Assembly: GCA_050084515.1 (NCBI GenBank)
Contig: CM114271.1
Span: 9,176,001 to 9,240,000 of the forward strand
Origin: Blasia pusilla
Lineage: Eukaryota > Marchantiophyta > Marchantiopsida > Blasiales
Reading direction: 5' to 3'
Length of the DNA: 64,000 nt
Positions 53,712-64,000 of the stretch are shown piece by piece. How positions within the stretch are numbered: position 1 is the first letter of the stretch; every line of letters begins with the position of its first letter. The notes below the pieces were generated by a model. The model did no database searches. It had not been told where the DNA came from and was given only the letters and a program-made list of their open reading frames with translations. The position numbers and the translations under genes were made by a program.

Positions 53712-55264
53712 ACAATGAGAGAGTGAGAGAGCTTCATGGGGGAGCTCGCTGGTCACTCGCTGTTTTTGCAGGTTGGCGACCGTGTTCCCCGTTCAGCGGC
53801 TCATGGGAGTGCTCACCGGAGCAAGGGCTGCTTTCATTACTCTTTGCATTTGCCGATTTTTCGTGTGGAAGAGTGGCGCGCGGAAGCGCTGCCCAATTTC
53901 TGATAGGGATTGAGTATAGGGGCGGGTTGCCCCATGCTGGTGCTCTCGGGAGCACCATGTAGCTTGCTGATATGTACTTTTACAGATGTTACATTTTCGT
54001 TGGGAGAAATCAGCGCGGGAGCGCTGGCAAATTTTGTGTAGGAGAAAGAGACATTGGGCTTTACGACAGTCCCCGTCAGTTTTTACTAAAATGTTCGATT
54101 CTAAATATTTTTTGATGGTAGCGTAGATCGTGAAGCTGTGCACGCTGTGCAACAAATAGTGCACAATTTGGAGTTGCGAGCAAAAAGTTATGGGCAATCT
54201 TGTAAAGCTGCCATTGCTAGGCAATTTTTAGGGTTAAATCGTGCAAACCCTAAATCAACCGCCACACCGGCGGCGGCCGTCGCCATCATAGTCACCGTCA
54301 ACGGTCGATGGTCAACCGTCACCATCATCGGTCGGCCGTCACCATCAGCGGTCAACCGTCACTGTCAAGGGTCCACCGTCCATTGTCCACCCTGTGGGTG
54401 CTATTGCCGCCATTACGGAGTGGAGGGTCTTCCATGACGTTCGTTGATTCCTTGACTTGCGTCGCCACCACGTACTTTGTTTTGGCTGCCACCGTCATTG
54501 CTGTTTCTTCATCAACCAGTGAAGGTAGATGACCTCCGGTTATGGTGTTTGAGTTTTGATTTCATGCTGCTATGTTGTGATTGGTAGCCGCTCGACGACG
54601 ATCGAGTATCGTGCCGTGACGCCCGTAGCCGCAACTCGCCGCCGATTGCCGCGCCGTGCCGCTCATGGCCGCACCGCACCATCTCGATCACGGAGATGCA
54701 CCGTCATTGTGGAGCAGAGTGTGGGATTATTATTGATTGAGGAGGGTATGCCGCTGAGTGCCGCATCCCACCATCGAGGGCCGTGCCGTTCGTAGCCGTT
54801 CCGTGCCGCCTGCAACGCCGCACCGTTCCGCTGGGACCGCACTGTCTATCGAGGAGTTTTGAGCAGCATCAGTATGGGAGGAGTATGACTTGCTGATTGG
54901 AGGAGTTGTCTCCACGATCGAGTTGGGGTCGAGATTTGCAGTTGCTGAGGAGCGACATCGACATGTGTTCAGGTTACCCATTCTGGTCCTTTACCCTGCA
55001 CGTGTGAGGGATTCTGGGATTTATTTGGGGATATTGGGTGTGTGGATGCTGAGAGCATCATTTATGTATGTGGTTTAGGGGACATAGACCTGTGTGGGAT
55101 GTCCGGAGTTGAGGGTAGGTTGTCGATGAGATGATAGCCTCGTCGATTTGCCGCACCACGCCACGTGTTGCCGCACGTTACACGTCTCGGGGAGAGAGAG
55201 TGTAGATCGAGTGCCGCATGTTTGGGATGAGTGATTGAGGGATTCCTCACGAGGTTCAGAGTGA
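53712..55264 (+). other. B leader region, no recognised gene
   Basis: Long non-coding stretch before gag. It includes a GTCAACCGTCACCATC-type microrepeat (54290-54400) and GCCGCACCG-rich DNA (54600-54850). No primer-binding site could be assigned. Confidence 0.45.
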
Positions 55265-57003
55265 TCGGGTGAGAGGGGCACGAGGGTCATCACGGAGTCT
55301 GTTCGGGACTTTGAGAGGCGAGGTGGTGAACCCGAGAGTAGCTCTAGAGGTTTTACGCGGAGTGGCGCGAGGTTTCGAGGGTCTCCACGTGAGGGACCAC
55401 CTCGACCTCCTTCTGTGTCATCGTCAGACGAGGGGGAGGGTGTAGAGGAGTTTGTGAGCACATCGCCACACATTGTGAGTGGTCCTACCAGTTGGGCGTA
55501 CGAGATGGACGACCGGGGTAGAGGACCGCGTAGGTTTTCAGGTGCAGTAGGCACGATTGAGTTGCACGATTTTATAGCAGAGTTTAGGAGTTGGTGCGAC
55601 TCCCAGCGGGCCAGGAACTCTAGAGAGTTCAACCCGTTTACAGCATGGAACGGTATGTTCCAGCATTTAGAGGGGGCGCCCATGGACGATTACCATGAGT
55701 TCTCTCAGAGATATGCATGTGAGATCGAGGCGTGGAGGCTCTACTATGACCCACATTATGTGTCATGGACGGAGCCGTTCCCAGATGAGGAGGAGGAGTC
55801 GAGAGAGGCTCGCCTCTTCCACTAGTGACGTTTTAGGAGGGGTCACTCGCACGGGAGCAGTTGCACCGTCTAGTCGGGTTCGTCCCAGGTTCAACCTTGT
55901 GGTTGAGTTCTTTGCTGAGTTGAGGGCGAGCTACCAAGGGGTACGGACGGAGAAGTTGCGGAGCATCCACAACTTCCAGAGGCGCTCGGGTGAGAGTTTG
56001 CGTGAGGCTTACACTCGCTTGCGCCGGTTGATCAACGTCACTCAGGGGGTGACAGAGGCTCAGGCTATCCAGTCATGGTATGCGATGCTGGACCGGACCC
56101 TGCGGATACGGGTGCGGGAGGGGGTGCTTCTTATGAACACCTCCCCTATGTTGAGAGATGTTTTTAGGACCGTCGAGAACATTGAGCGCAACATGGCGGA
56201 GGAGAGCGTAGCCACCATGGGTTCTGGCGAGATCGATCCACGATTGTCCGCACCACCTGCGGCAAAGAACGTGACTCGAGATAGGTTGACTGTGGCACCA
56301 CGAGCTCAGGGAGGATACCGAGAGGCCGTGCCACAGAGACTTGCGCCTTCATATGCGGCTCAGCAGCAGCCGCCTACTATTACTTGTTGGTCATGTGGTG
56401 GAGCCCATCATCAGCGCGATTGCACTCGTCGGGACATGGACGTGTGCCTCAGCATGGAGGAGGAGATGGTGTTGCACCAAGAGGTTATCAATGTGACTAT
56501 TGTCAGAGGTATGGTCATACACGCGCCAGGTGTTTTAGTTTACATCATGAGTTACGTCTGGACCGAGGGCCAGAGAGGGCACCAGAGCGAGTAGCCGGTC
56601 CGGGTGGGCCTAGAGATCGTGCTCCAGGTGGTCCCGTTGGGGGACGAGGAGCTGGAGTTGCCCGACACGGTGGTGGAGCTGCCCGTGGAGGAGGTAGAGT
56701 ACCACCACCTAGACGCGCCGAGGGAGATGCCGGACGTGAGGCTGGGATGGCTACTCAGATACAACAGCTACAGGAGCAGATTGCCGCTATGGCATTGAGG
56801 TTACCCGATGCCGGATCCGTGGCATCGACATCATATGGAGGAGCCAGAGATCTGGAGGATCCTGGATGGATGTGCGGGGTTGCCCAGATGGAGGACGCCG
56901 CAGTTGTGACGTGTGGAGCAGCCGCAGAGTTGGATCCACAGCGAGGGGAAGCCAGTAGACAGACTAGGCTTCCTCAATCTTTCACGTTGTCCGAAGCGGT
57001 AGC
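55265..57003 (+). pseudogene. Ty3/gypsy B gag with two zinc knuckles
   Basis: Three frames follow each other: 55265-55825, 55695-56594 and 56384-57003. The first gives a Ser/Arg-rich N-terminus and EFRSWCDSQRARNSREFNPF. The second gives the gag core (FFAELRASYQGVRTEKLRSI, ESLREAYTRLRRLINVTQGV, QSWYAMLDRTLRIRVREG) and a first knuckle, CWSCGGAHHQRDC. The third gives a second knuckle, CDYCQRYGHTRARC, and a Gly/Arg-rich tail with a TQIQQLQEQIAAMAL helix. Two frameshifts (near 55820 and 56440) make it a pseudogene. It ends where an integrase piece is joined. Confidence 0.8.
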
Positions 57004-57120
57004 CACGCAGAAAGATGACAGTGAAGCAGTGGCTAAGTTTTTATATGAGATGATTATCACGCGTATGGCTGTCCGTTGGAACTAGTAAGTGACCGGGGTA
57101 CGCACTTCCTGAACCTAAAC
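57004..57120 (+). pseudogene. Integrase fragment on the plus strand
   Basis: It encodes DSEAVAKFLYEMIITR and, one base out of frame, YGCPLELVSDRGTHFLN, the region of the second catalytic Asp of a gypsy integrase. This is the part that should follow the minus-strand A2 integrase ending at 57125. The two pieces face each other. Confidence 0.75.
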
Positions 57121-57366
57121 GCACTTCCCGAATCTGACTTCGACCATCTTAGTACAATAGTCAGTGGCGATAAGAATATACTTCCACCGGGTTTGGCGAG
57201 TGGCCGGGGAGATAGGGCCCACGAAGTCAATGCCCCATTTTTCAAAAGGAGCTAGGGGCATGATGGGGACCAAAGGCCACCGCGTAGTCGCCGTGGGTCG
57301 ACCTGCCCTTTGACAGGCATCACAACTCCGAATAAAATTACCTACGTCTTTGTACATAGTCGGCCA
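57121..57366 (-). pseudogene. Ty3/gypsy A2 integrase, N-terminal part
   Basis: The minus-strand frame encodes the zinc-binding end and first half of the core: MYKDVGNFIRSCDACQRAGR, then EKWGIDFVGPI with the first catalytic Asp, and YILIATDYCTKMVEVR (Met where relatives have Trp). The frame ends at a rearrangement near 57125, flanked by two copies of CGCACTTCC. Confidence 0.8.
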
Positions 57367-57936
57367 TCAATAACGTGCGGCCAAAATTTTCTTAACGGTA
57401 TTTTTTACCGCATAGTGTCCACCGGAATCAGCCATATGCAGGGCTCTGATGACCTGGGGAACCTCTTCAACTTCCAAGCATCTTTGATGCTCTTCATCAG
57501 CACCTAATTTGAATAAGACCCCTTGACAGATGTCATATGGGCCTATCCGATGTAAAAAAACTGCGCGTTTTTCCGCTGTCATCGGGGCAGGAAGTCGCAA
57601 AGTCATTAGAAACCGCAGAATATCCTCATAAAAAGACTGGCTCAACCGTTCTTCTGTTATCTGGAACAGATCTTCATTGGGAAAGGTATCATCGACAGAT
57701 TGGGTGAGGTCCGCACTTGTCATCCTCAACCGGGAAAGAAAATCGGCATTGGTATGCACCTTGCCGGCACGGGTCACAACATCAAATGTGAATTCTTGTA
57801 GCAACAAGATCCACCGTGCAATGCGTCCTGACAGGTCGGCTTTCACCATTAAGGGTCTGAGTGCAAAATGATCCACATGAAAGACAAATTCGTACCCTAA
57901 TAAATAGTGTCGGAACTTTTTACACGAGAAGACCAT
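57367..57936 (-). pseudogene. Ty3/gypsy A2 RNase H C-terminus and integrase zinc region
   Basis: The frame encodes FSCKKFRHYLLGYEFVFHVD, the RNase H end, and a linker to the integrase H-x3-7-H region (ALHMADSGGHYAVKNTVKKI). It is in the same frame as the flanking segments. The stop TGA at 57367-57369 stands where relatives have TGG (Tyr-Trp-Trp-Pro). Only two nonsense changes separate the RT, RNase H and integrase parts. Confidence 0.85.
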
Positions 57937-57948
57937 GCCTAACGCCTC

Positions 57949-59070
57949 TCATTCGGTAGTTGTATATTTCTGCTCTGCCGCCGATAGTTGTCGGCCGGCG
58001 TAGTAAATCAGAAAATCATGTTTGTGCTCATCCAATTGGCTGAGCACTACTCCAATGGCAAATGAGGATGTGTCCACATATACGTGGAAGGGTTTGGTCC
58101 AATCGGGGGACCGAAGTACAGGAGCTTTTTGCAATGCGTCTTTTAAGGTGTCGAATGCCACTTGGCACGCTGGTGTCCACTCCCATTCAGTGGTCTTCTT
58201 AAGTAATGCAGTAAGAGCGCTCGCTTTTACCGCGTAATCTTTAATAAACCGTCGATAGTACCCGACATGTCCCAAGAATCCTCTCAATTCCCGGAGATTA
58301 GTAGGTGGTTCCAATGCGACGATAATATCCACCTTGGCCTTGTCGACCTCAATTCCTTGCGCCGACACTCGGTGTCCCAGCAGAATTCCTTGTTTCATAG
58401 CGATATACGATTTGTCCGGATGAAGGGACAAATGCACTTCGCAACAGCGTGCGAGTGTTAACTCTAACTTTTCCAGATGTTCGGCCTCTGTGTTGAAGAT
58501 ACAAAAATCGTCCAAAAAGATTTCCACTAACTTCCGCAGATACTCCTGGAAGATGGAGATCATCATCCGTTGGAAAGTAGCTGGGGCATTGCACAACCCA
58601 AAAGGCATTACGCGATATGAGAAAGTTCCCCAATCCGTAGTGAATGTTGTGAAGGGACGATCCTTTTCTCGTATGGATACCTGGTTGTACCCCGAATATC
58701 CGTCCAAGAAAGTATAACGCTTGTGCCCGGCCACTTTATCCAAAATACTGTCAGTGAAAGGTAGAGGATGGTGGTCTTTTAAGGTGGCAGCATTTAATTT
58801 CCGATAGTCCTGGCACACTCGGATTTTGCCCGTTTGTTTTTTAGGTCCAATTACGATGGGCGACACCCACTCGCTGCTTAACACCGGATAGATTATTCCT
58901 GCCTCGAGACGCTGATCGATCTCGTCCTTGACTAACAATGAGTACTTTGGATTCAGTCGATATTGTCGCATTCGCACCGGGACCGCCCCTTCTTTAAGAT
59001 CAATTCGGTGTTCACCATATTGTGCGGGAATGCCTGTCATTACATCCATGGAGTATGCAAAGACATCCAA
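57949..59070 (-). pseudogene. Ty3/gypsy A2 reverse transcriptase and start of RNase H
   Basis: 373 residues in one frame. The RT palm and fingers carry CQDYRKLNAATLKDHHPLPF, FLDGYSGYNQVSIREKD, MPFGLCNAPATFQRMM and the catalytic FLDDFCIF, then GHRVSAQGIEVDKAKVD and the thumb-region GFLGHVGYYRRFIKDY. RNase H begins with FHVYVDTSSFAIGVVLSQLD. TGA at 57949-57951 replaces an expected CGA (T-T-E-R-E-A-L). The enzyme otherwise looks complete, so inactivation may be recent. Confidence 0.9.
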
Positions 59071-59540
59071 CTACTCAAACAGTAGTCTTTTATACTTTAT
59101 AAGTGTGGTGGGAGACAAATCCGCCCGACAGCAAAGAGAGACTTTGATCTGCAATAACGACACGGGCGTAGTCCCGCTCCCGAACCATGTTCTTCAGAAC
59201 TGGAAGTCGCTATGACCTAGCTTCTCTTCCTCTCGAGTCAACCTTGGCTTGGAGGGTACCGACTCCTCGTCTATTTCATAACATTCTAAATAATACACCT
59301 GGGACGAGGACTCCGTAGCCGTGGTGTTGTCTTGATCTGACGTATAGCCGTCGTCAGTCGGTGGCGTCCCTCCTTGGGGTGGTCGAGATTTCCACGACAG
59401 CTTGATGAGCCGCTTCGAGACCTGATTCGGCGCCTAGAATGTGAAACGTCGCCTTTTCCTATCTGTAGTCACCCTCGCGCCATATAGCCAGGGTCTTCCG
59501 ATGAGCAAAGGATAGCCCGTCGCAGTCAGGGGCTGCAAGA
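59071..59540 (-). pseudogene. A2 protease-RT linker
   Basis: Corresponds to 748-1210 of A1: WKRRRFTFQAP-type and SSSHVYYLECYEIDEE segments are recognisable in broken frames (for example TAG at about 59433). Confidence 0.65.
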
Positions 59541-59857
59541 CTAAGTAGTCCAACAGAAACAACACCCCCCGAGCATGGTCGGAATTTGCGTGAGCTGTCC
59601 GAGGGGTCTCTTCCGGGATTGATCCGCAAACCGCAAATACTTGTCTGTGGGCTCGTACACCGTGTACCCTAGGGCCCGAGCTGTTTGCTCCGTCATAATA
59701 TTGATTCCGTTTCCGGAATCAATGGGGACCTTCTTAATAGTATGGCCCTCAATTTCCACCTCCATTTCTGGGGCTCCCAAGTCTTCTACTTCGATACGGA
59801 ACAAATCCACCATTGGCAGATGCTTCGCCGACTTCCTAGGTCTTTTGCGGCTGATTT
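59541..59857 (-). pseudogene. Ty3/gypsy A2 aspartic protease
   Basis: The 90-residue frame 59813-59541 holds KKVPIDSGNGINIMTEQTAR (retropepsin D-S-G) and RPLGQLTQIPTMLGG. Loss of one base in a C/G run near 59570 (six bases, seven in A1) shifts the frame at the end. It follows the gag C-terminus, which stops at about 59862 (TAG, CAACAG context). Confidence 0.8.
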
Positions 59858-60937
59858 TCCACTACTGCAAGATTTTTCCGTATACTGGGTTATCCATTAG
59901 CAACTGTAGCAGGGTTATGTTGGCCGGGGTTGACGCCAAGTCCCTCAGTAAATCGTAAGCTTCTAGGACCAGCGGTGATGTCGCCATGGCTTGGACTGTC
60001 GTACTTGGTTTGGCCTTTGTCTTCTCTGGGGTCTGTTTCCCCTCTGGTTCCTGGTCCTCACGAACTTGACCACGAACCTGGTCCTCTACATCCTGATGGA
60101 AGTATTTTGGATGACTTCGGTCAAAGGCCGGGTCCACATCGCCTTTGAGGATGGCCTTCCCGGCACGTAAGGTGTTCACAGCTTTGTTCTTGGGCTCCCT
60201 AGCTTCGCGCGAAGACGAAGCACCCTTCTTTACCTTTGGGATCCCCGCGGTCTGGCTCTTCGACCTCGTGGTGACCGCCAACACAGTTTCTTGGAACTCT
60301 TTGGGCCAGTCCGATGATTCCTCGTTGGCCCCTTCGGTCGAGTCTTCCTCGATGGTGACTCGCTTTGGTCTCGGGGACACTACTTCTTCCACCCAGACCA
60401 GTTGTACATTTACATCGTTTTTGGGCTCTGGTTGAGCCGCTGGAGTGTTTACATATCTGACCAACAAATGCGGGACCTTGGGCTCCGGGCATTCCACGGC
60501 AGTGTGCCCGCCCTTCTTGCAGTTCCCGCATAAGGGATTGAGTCCCACTGGTCGCTTTGGGTTTGGGCAATTATTGGCCCAAAGGTCTGCTGCGCCGCAG
60601 TTATAACAACAATTTTGTTTGATGGGTGGCGTGAAGGCCGCCACACCCATAATCTGTCTCAGGGGTCTCTGTTCTCCGTATTCCGGAGGTACATACCGCG
60701 TGATCCAGCTTCTCCCCGGGTTTGGGGGGGCACCGCTTGGACGGCATAGCACCCTTCCCACTGTTCCGGTTCATACCATCCTTCTTCAGTAGGGGCCTCT
60801 TCATGGATCCACCGTAGATCCCTATGAGTAGGGCATTCTTGTACAGTATGCCCCTGGGTTCCACAACTACAACACCAAATGTTGGGCCTCATCAGCCCGG
60901 GTCGTCTTCTGGGGTCCTTCTGGGCCGCCAGATGTAC
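59858..60937 (-). pseudogene. Ty3/gypsy A2 gag C-terminus with three zinc knuckles
   Basis: The frames 61012-60659 and 60761-59862 encode the first knuckle CCSCGTQGHTVQEC, then CYNCGAADLWANNC (His replaced) and CGNCKKGGHTAVEC. An acidic linker follows (EEDSTEGANEESSDWPKEFQ), then LTLLQLLMDNPVYGKILQ-type helices. A frameshift lies near 60700. A1 has only one hybrid knuckle. At 60934-60937 the sequence meets GTAC and the 3' LTR of B. Confidence 0.8.
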
Positions 60938-61596
60938 TGTCGTGCGCATACACATCGTTACACAACATACATCGCTGTCACCGAACACACACACAAACAC
61001 GCATGATCCCATGCTAACTCATGGCATCCAAACAAAGAGACAAGAAGAACCAAAATATCTCCAATCGCCCCCATCGTAACCCTAAAGTAAGATCTAATCT
61101 CTCTCTCCACCATCTCACACCATAGCTCTCAAAAGTGTGCACTCTCTCTCATGTCAAACCAAACCCACTCTCCTAATGAGAGGCTTGGGTTACACTCACA
61201 AGGCAAGGTACCATAGCTCCGCCGCCTCATGCCAAGAGGTTCAACAAAAAGAGAATGAACTCTCAAGCTCTCTCTCCTTGAGGTATACCCCTCTCCTCTC
61301 CCAAGCTCTCTCCATGGTAACCTATTCTCCCAAGTCACCTCCTTGGCTCTTGACCTGATGTAGGAGGTCAAGGGCCACTTACCAAAAATAGTAAGTCGAT
61401 CGTATACTCAAAATGGTACTTACCTAAAATAGTAAGTTCCTCAATATGGCTCCAAATGAGCCGAAACGAAGGGAAAACCTGCTATCTCAGGTTTCCAAGG
61501 GCCTCAGCAGGTCACCCTCGACCTACTAGGCGTTTCCTCCACTACTCATGAAGGCGCTCTATTAGATCCCACCGATCTATCCTAAAAGACGTGACA
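60938..61596 (-). repeat. 3' LTR of gypsy B (659 bp)
   Basis: On the minus strand it starts TGTCACGTC (61596) and ends GCGCACGACA (60938), giving TG...CA ends next to the target copy GTAC. It shares ~513 bp with the 5' LTR at 53199. Its last 135 bp (60938-61072) recur at 61599-61733. Confidence 0.75.
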
Positions 61597-61598
61597 GT

Positions 61599-61733
61599 TG
61601 TCGTGCGCATACACATCGCTACACAACATACATCGTTGTCACCGAACACACACACAAACACGCATGATCCCATGCTAACTCATGGCATCCAAAAAATGAG
61701 ACAAGAAGAACCAAAATATCTCCAATCGCCCCC
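61599..61733 (-). repeat. Second copy of the B LTR 3' end
   Basis: 135 bp nearly identical to 60938-61072 stand directly upstream of the 3' LTR with two bases (AC on the minus strand) between them. The junction looks like LTR end, AC, LTR start, as in joined LTRs. Confidence 0.7.
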
Positions 61734-61906
61734 CTAGCTGGTGGTTAGGTCCCTCTAACTCCAGATAGCCATCTATCCCTACCTACCATGACATACATCT
61801 CTCGGACGCTAAGAGCAAGAAGGCCGGGTGCTCATGTGGCCCCATCGTTAGTCGCCTCCTTGTCATCCATGTCATAGACACAAGTCGGAATGTAGAGCTA
61901 CCTTCT
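61734..61906. other. B 3' untranslated stretch
   Basis: Lies between the PHD-finger stop and the LTR-derived repeat. On the minus strand AGCTAGGGGGG may be a polypurine tract. Confidence 0.4.
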
Positions 61907-62400
61907 CTATGTACATCTGGGACACATCCATCGTCCCTGAGGAACCCTAGTGAGAGATGGCGTCAAACATGCCATATGCCATCCTCTCGAACACCCATCA
62001 CAGACTAGCATCGTGGCCGCACCACGGGCAGAACCACACAACATACAACGCAAACCTGCATGAACTACTACTAAGCTCGGATCTACTGTACCATCAATGT
62101 TAGGAAGGTGACATGGCGCACAATTACGCACATGGTCCTTCCATACCATACCATCGCGTCCCTCCAGCAAGAGAACACCCGATGGAAAAATGTCACGTAC
62201 TCTCAGGATAGTGCGCCCTGCAGTCACATCCAACATCGTCGGTGCCGTCTGCTGCAAATAGACATAATCTCCCTGATGAAACCTCTGGATAGTTGGTCGA
62301 TAACCACCACCTCGAATAGTCGCATACCTCAACGTATCCCGATGCTGTGCAATCGCCAAGTTTTCGAACGCCATGGGCATCACTCTCAGAAATAACTCAG
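61907..62400 (-). pseudogene. Ty3/gypsy B integrase C-terminus with PHD finger
   Basis: Minus-strand frame ending at a stop near 61907. The integrase tail reads MAFENLAIAQHRDTLRYATI, FHQGDYVYLQQTAPT and GRTILRVRDIFPSGVLLLEG. About 30 residues later comes a PHD-type zinc finger with the order C-x2-C, C-x2-C, H-x2-C, C-x2-C (CMLCG, CDGCSRGWH, MCPRC). PHD fingers read histone tails, and here it sits where chromoviruses carry a chromodomain. The part before 62400 is reverse transcriptase, so RNase H and most of the integrase are deleted. Confidence 0.8.
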
Positions 62401-63258
62401 CCCTCAGAATATATCTTCGCAATCGAACTGAATCCCTTGACGTATCGCCGATAGAAGTTCGCCAATCCCATGAATGCGCAAACACGGCTCACATCTGTAG
62501 GGCGTGGAATGCGTGAGATAGCCTCTACCTTCGTCTGCTGAACACCAAGGCCCCCTGGGTATATCGTATGACCCAAGTACTCAATCTGGTCGTAGAAGAA
62601 CTTGCACTTGCCTGGATGTAGCTTCAACCCATGTAATTGCAATCGTCGAAACACCTCCTCTAGATGTTGCTCATGCTCCTCAACCGTGGCGCTAAAGACT
62701 ACGATGTCATCAATATAACACCTAGCAAAATCCAGACCAGCCAAGATCCTATCCATGACCCCTCGAAACTCAGACGGGCGTTCTTTAACCCAAATGGTAA
62801 GAACCGCCACTTTGGTACAAACAATCCTTCCGTGAGGATCGATGCCCCAAAATGCCGTCTTTCGCCTTTTGTCTTCCAATCGATAGGCAGGCGGTTGATG
62901 GTATCCTCGCAAATCAATGAATTGAAGACCTTTGCATGACCAATCGCATCAAAGATCTCCTCAGGGGTGGGCATGGCATACCTATCGGACTTCGTGCGCG
63001 ATTGATAGGTCGGTAATCCCCACACATCCGCCTATCCGTCCAGTTGCCATGCACATCCTTCTTGGCGGGCATGACAGTGGCAGATGCATACTCCCCATGC
63101 GACATCTCTACTAGTCCTGCTCCGACCAAGTCTTGGCTCCTACTCTGAATCAAAGCCCTCTCCATATCACTGTACCTGTAGGGTCGTCGGAAGATCGGCA
63201 TATCACTCGACAACTCAATGCGGATCCCCGGTCCCTTCAGCGTACCCAAATCCTCCAT
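62401..63258 (-). pseudogene. Ty3/gypsy B reverse transcriptase
   Basis: Three frames: 63258-62914 (GPGIRIELSSDMPIFRRPYR, then GEYASATVMPAKKDVHGNW and CGDYRPINR), 63025-62699 (MPTPEEIFDAIGHAKVFNSL, LPFGLKNARLSFE) and 62912-62397 (FARCYIDDIVVFSATVEEHE with the YIDD active site, LKLHPGKCKFFYDQIEYLGH, FMGLANFYRRYVKGFSS). Two frameshifts break it. The sequence differs clearly from A and C. Confidence 0.85.
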
Positions 63259-64000
63259 GCTAAACGCGCAGCGGCTCCTATAACTCGAGGAATCGATGTA
63301 TTCGGCGCCGCTCTCCTCCTGTCAACTTAGGGCCCATATCTGGCTCCCAAGTCTCCATCGTGACTACGGTAGGACTCTCCGGCGTGGGTATCGGTGGTTG
63401 CTATGGTGCAACCCCGTCTGGAACAACAACACTCGACCACTCTCCTACAGCCAACTGCAAACTCTGATCTCCTCCACGTGCAGTGCCCGAAACCACGCTC
63501 GATGTTGTGGCTATCATCTCCTTGCGTACCTTCAAAACATCCCAAGAAGTCCAAGGGTGTCTCTCCCGATCTCCCTTGGTGCGTAGATCTCCTCGGGTCT
63601 CGCCCCCAGCCACTGCCTCCACCGTCTCGGTAGGCATGGGGCTCACCAACGCAACCGTTGTGATCTGTCGCGATCTCATACGACGCCGCTCACCACTCCC
63701 AGGCGAGGATCCATGTCAAGCAGTTCAGGTCCATCGCCTAACCCAAGACATGGCGTCGTGATGCCTCTGACACTGATGGTACTGCCGTCACTCCTGTGGG
63801 AAATCCCATCGCTTGCTCTCTCTTGTCGGCGTTGGGCTCCACCAACCGCTGAACCTGGTCATCCCAAAACCAAGCCAGGACCGGCCTCCTTGTATGCATA
63901 GGAAGCGGAAAACTCACAACGTGGGCAAGGCGCCCGCGCCTGGCTTACCTCACTGTTGACTACGGTCGGTGGTGGTCGATCATCGTGCCTCACCGTCTGT
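63259..64000 (-). other. B region upstream of the reverse transcriptase
   Basis: Presumably the protease-RT linker of B. Short frames only (for example 63679-63401), and no recognisable D-T/S-G motif. Confidence 0.4.

Noticed and set aside
55075-55683. Minus-strand frame of 202 residues
   Set aside because: It lies opposite the B gag and shows no domain; a shadow frame in GC-rich DNA.

Overview
This window looks like a gene-poor, repeat-saturated stretch of a eukaryotic nuclear genome. I infer a streptophyte green alga of the Chara type. The grounds are plant-style Ty3/gypsy retroelements, a Mutator-like (MULE) transposase with a SWIM finger, perfect plant MSA (MYB3R-type) promoter motifs and GT-AG introns. 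The species cannot be proved from the sequence alone, and I see no certain host gene, tRNA or rRNA.

The main content is a family of large DNA transposons, called M elements here. The only copy with both ends in normal orientation, M1 (24532-35519), is bounded by the 9-bp target duplication GTAAATTTG and has purine-rich inverted ends. It carries two divergent genes. On the left (- strand) is a transposase with a WRKY/GCM1-like zinc-binding N-terminus, a MULE-like core and a C-terminal SWIM finger. On the right (+ strand) is a gene that, pieced together by comparing copies, encodes a coiled-coil N-terminus, a ParB/sulfiredoxin-like domain, a basic linker and a beta-class DNA amino-methyltransferase-like domain; I call it PMT. 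About 1.2 kb of shared promoter DNA lies between them, with 132-bp tandem repeats, two MSA boxes and TATA boxes. Introns, promoters and 3' regions of both genes, but not the exons, are packed with a 27-bp perfect palindrome.

Layout: 1-3790, Ty3/gypsy A copy 1 (A1, - strand). 3959-5000, a ~348-bp tandem repeat. 5000-7020, unassigned. 7021-10400, decayed Ty3/gypsy C (- strand). 10405-16559, an inverted duplication of PMT resembling a Mu-killer hairpin locus. 16560-36574, element M0, with M1 inserted in its PMT 3' region. 36575-37310, a gag scrap and unassigned DNA. 37311-40511, M2, a transposase remnant. 40521-50426, M3, inserted in the M2 transposase with the 9-bp duplication TATAAGATC and later broken by an inversion. 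50427-60937, gypsy A copy 2 (A2), split by gypsy B (5' LTR at 53199, 3' LTR at 60938-61596, 4-bp duplication GTAC) and rearranged so that its halves face each other. 61597-64000, B integrase tail with a PHD finger, B reverse transcriptase and upstream DNA.

Every gene copy here is damaged, but different copies are damaged in different places, so gene structures can be inferred by comparison. Many stops are single C-to-T-type changes (CGA to TGA, CAG to TAG, TGG to TAG/TGA), as expected from deamination of methylated, silenced transposons.
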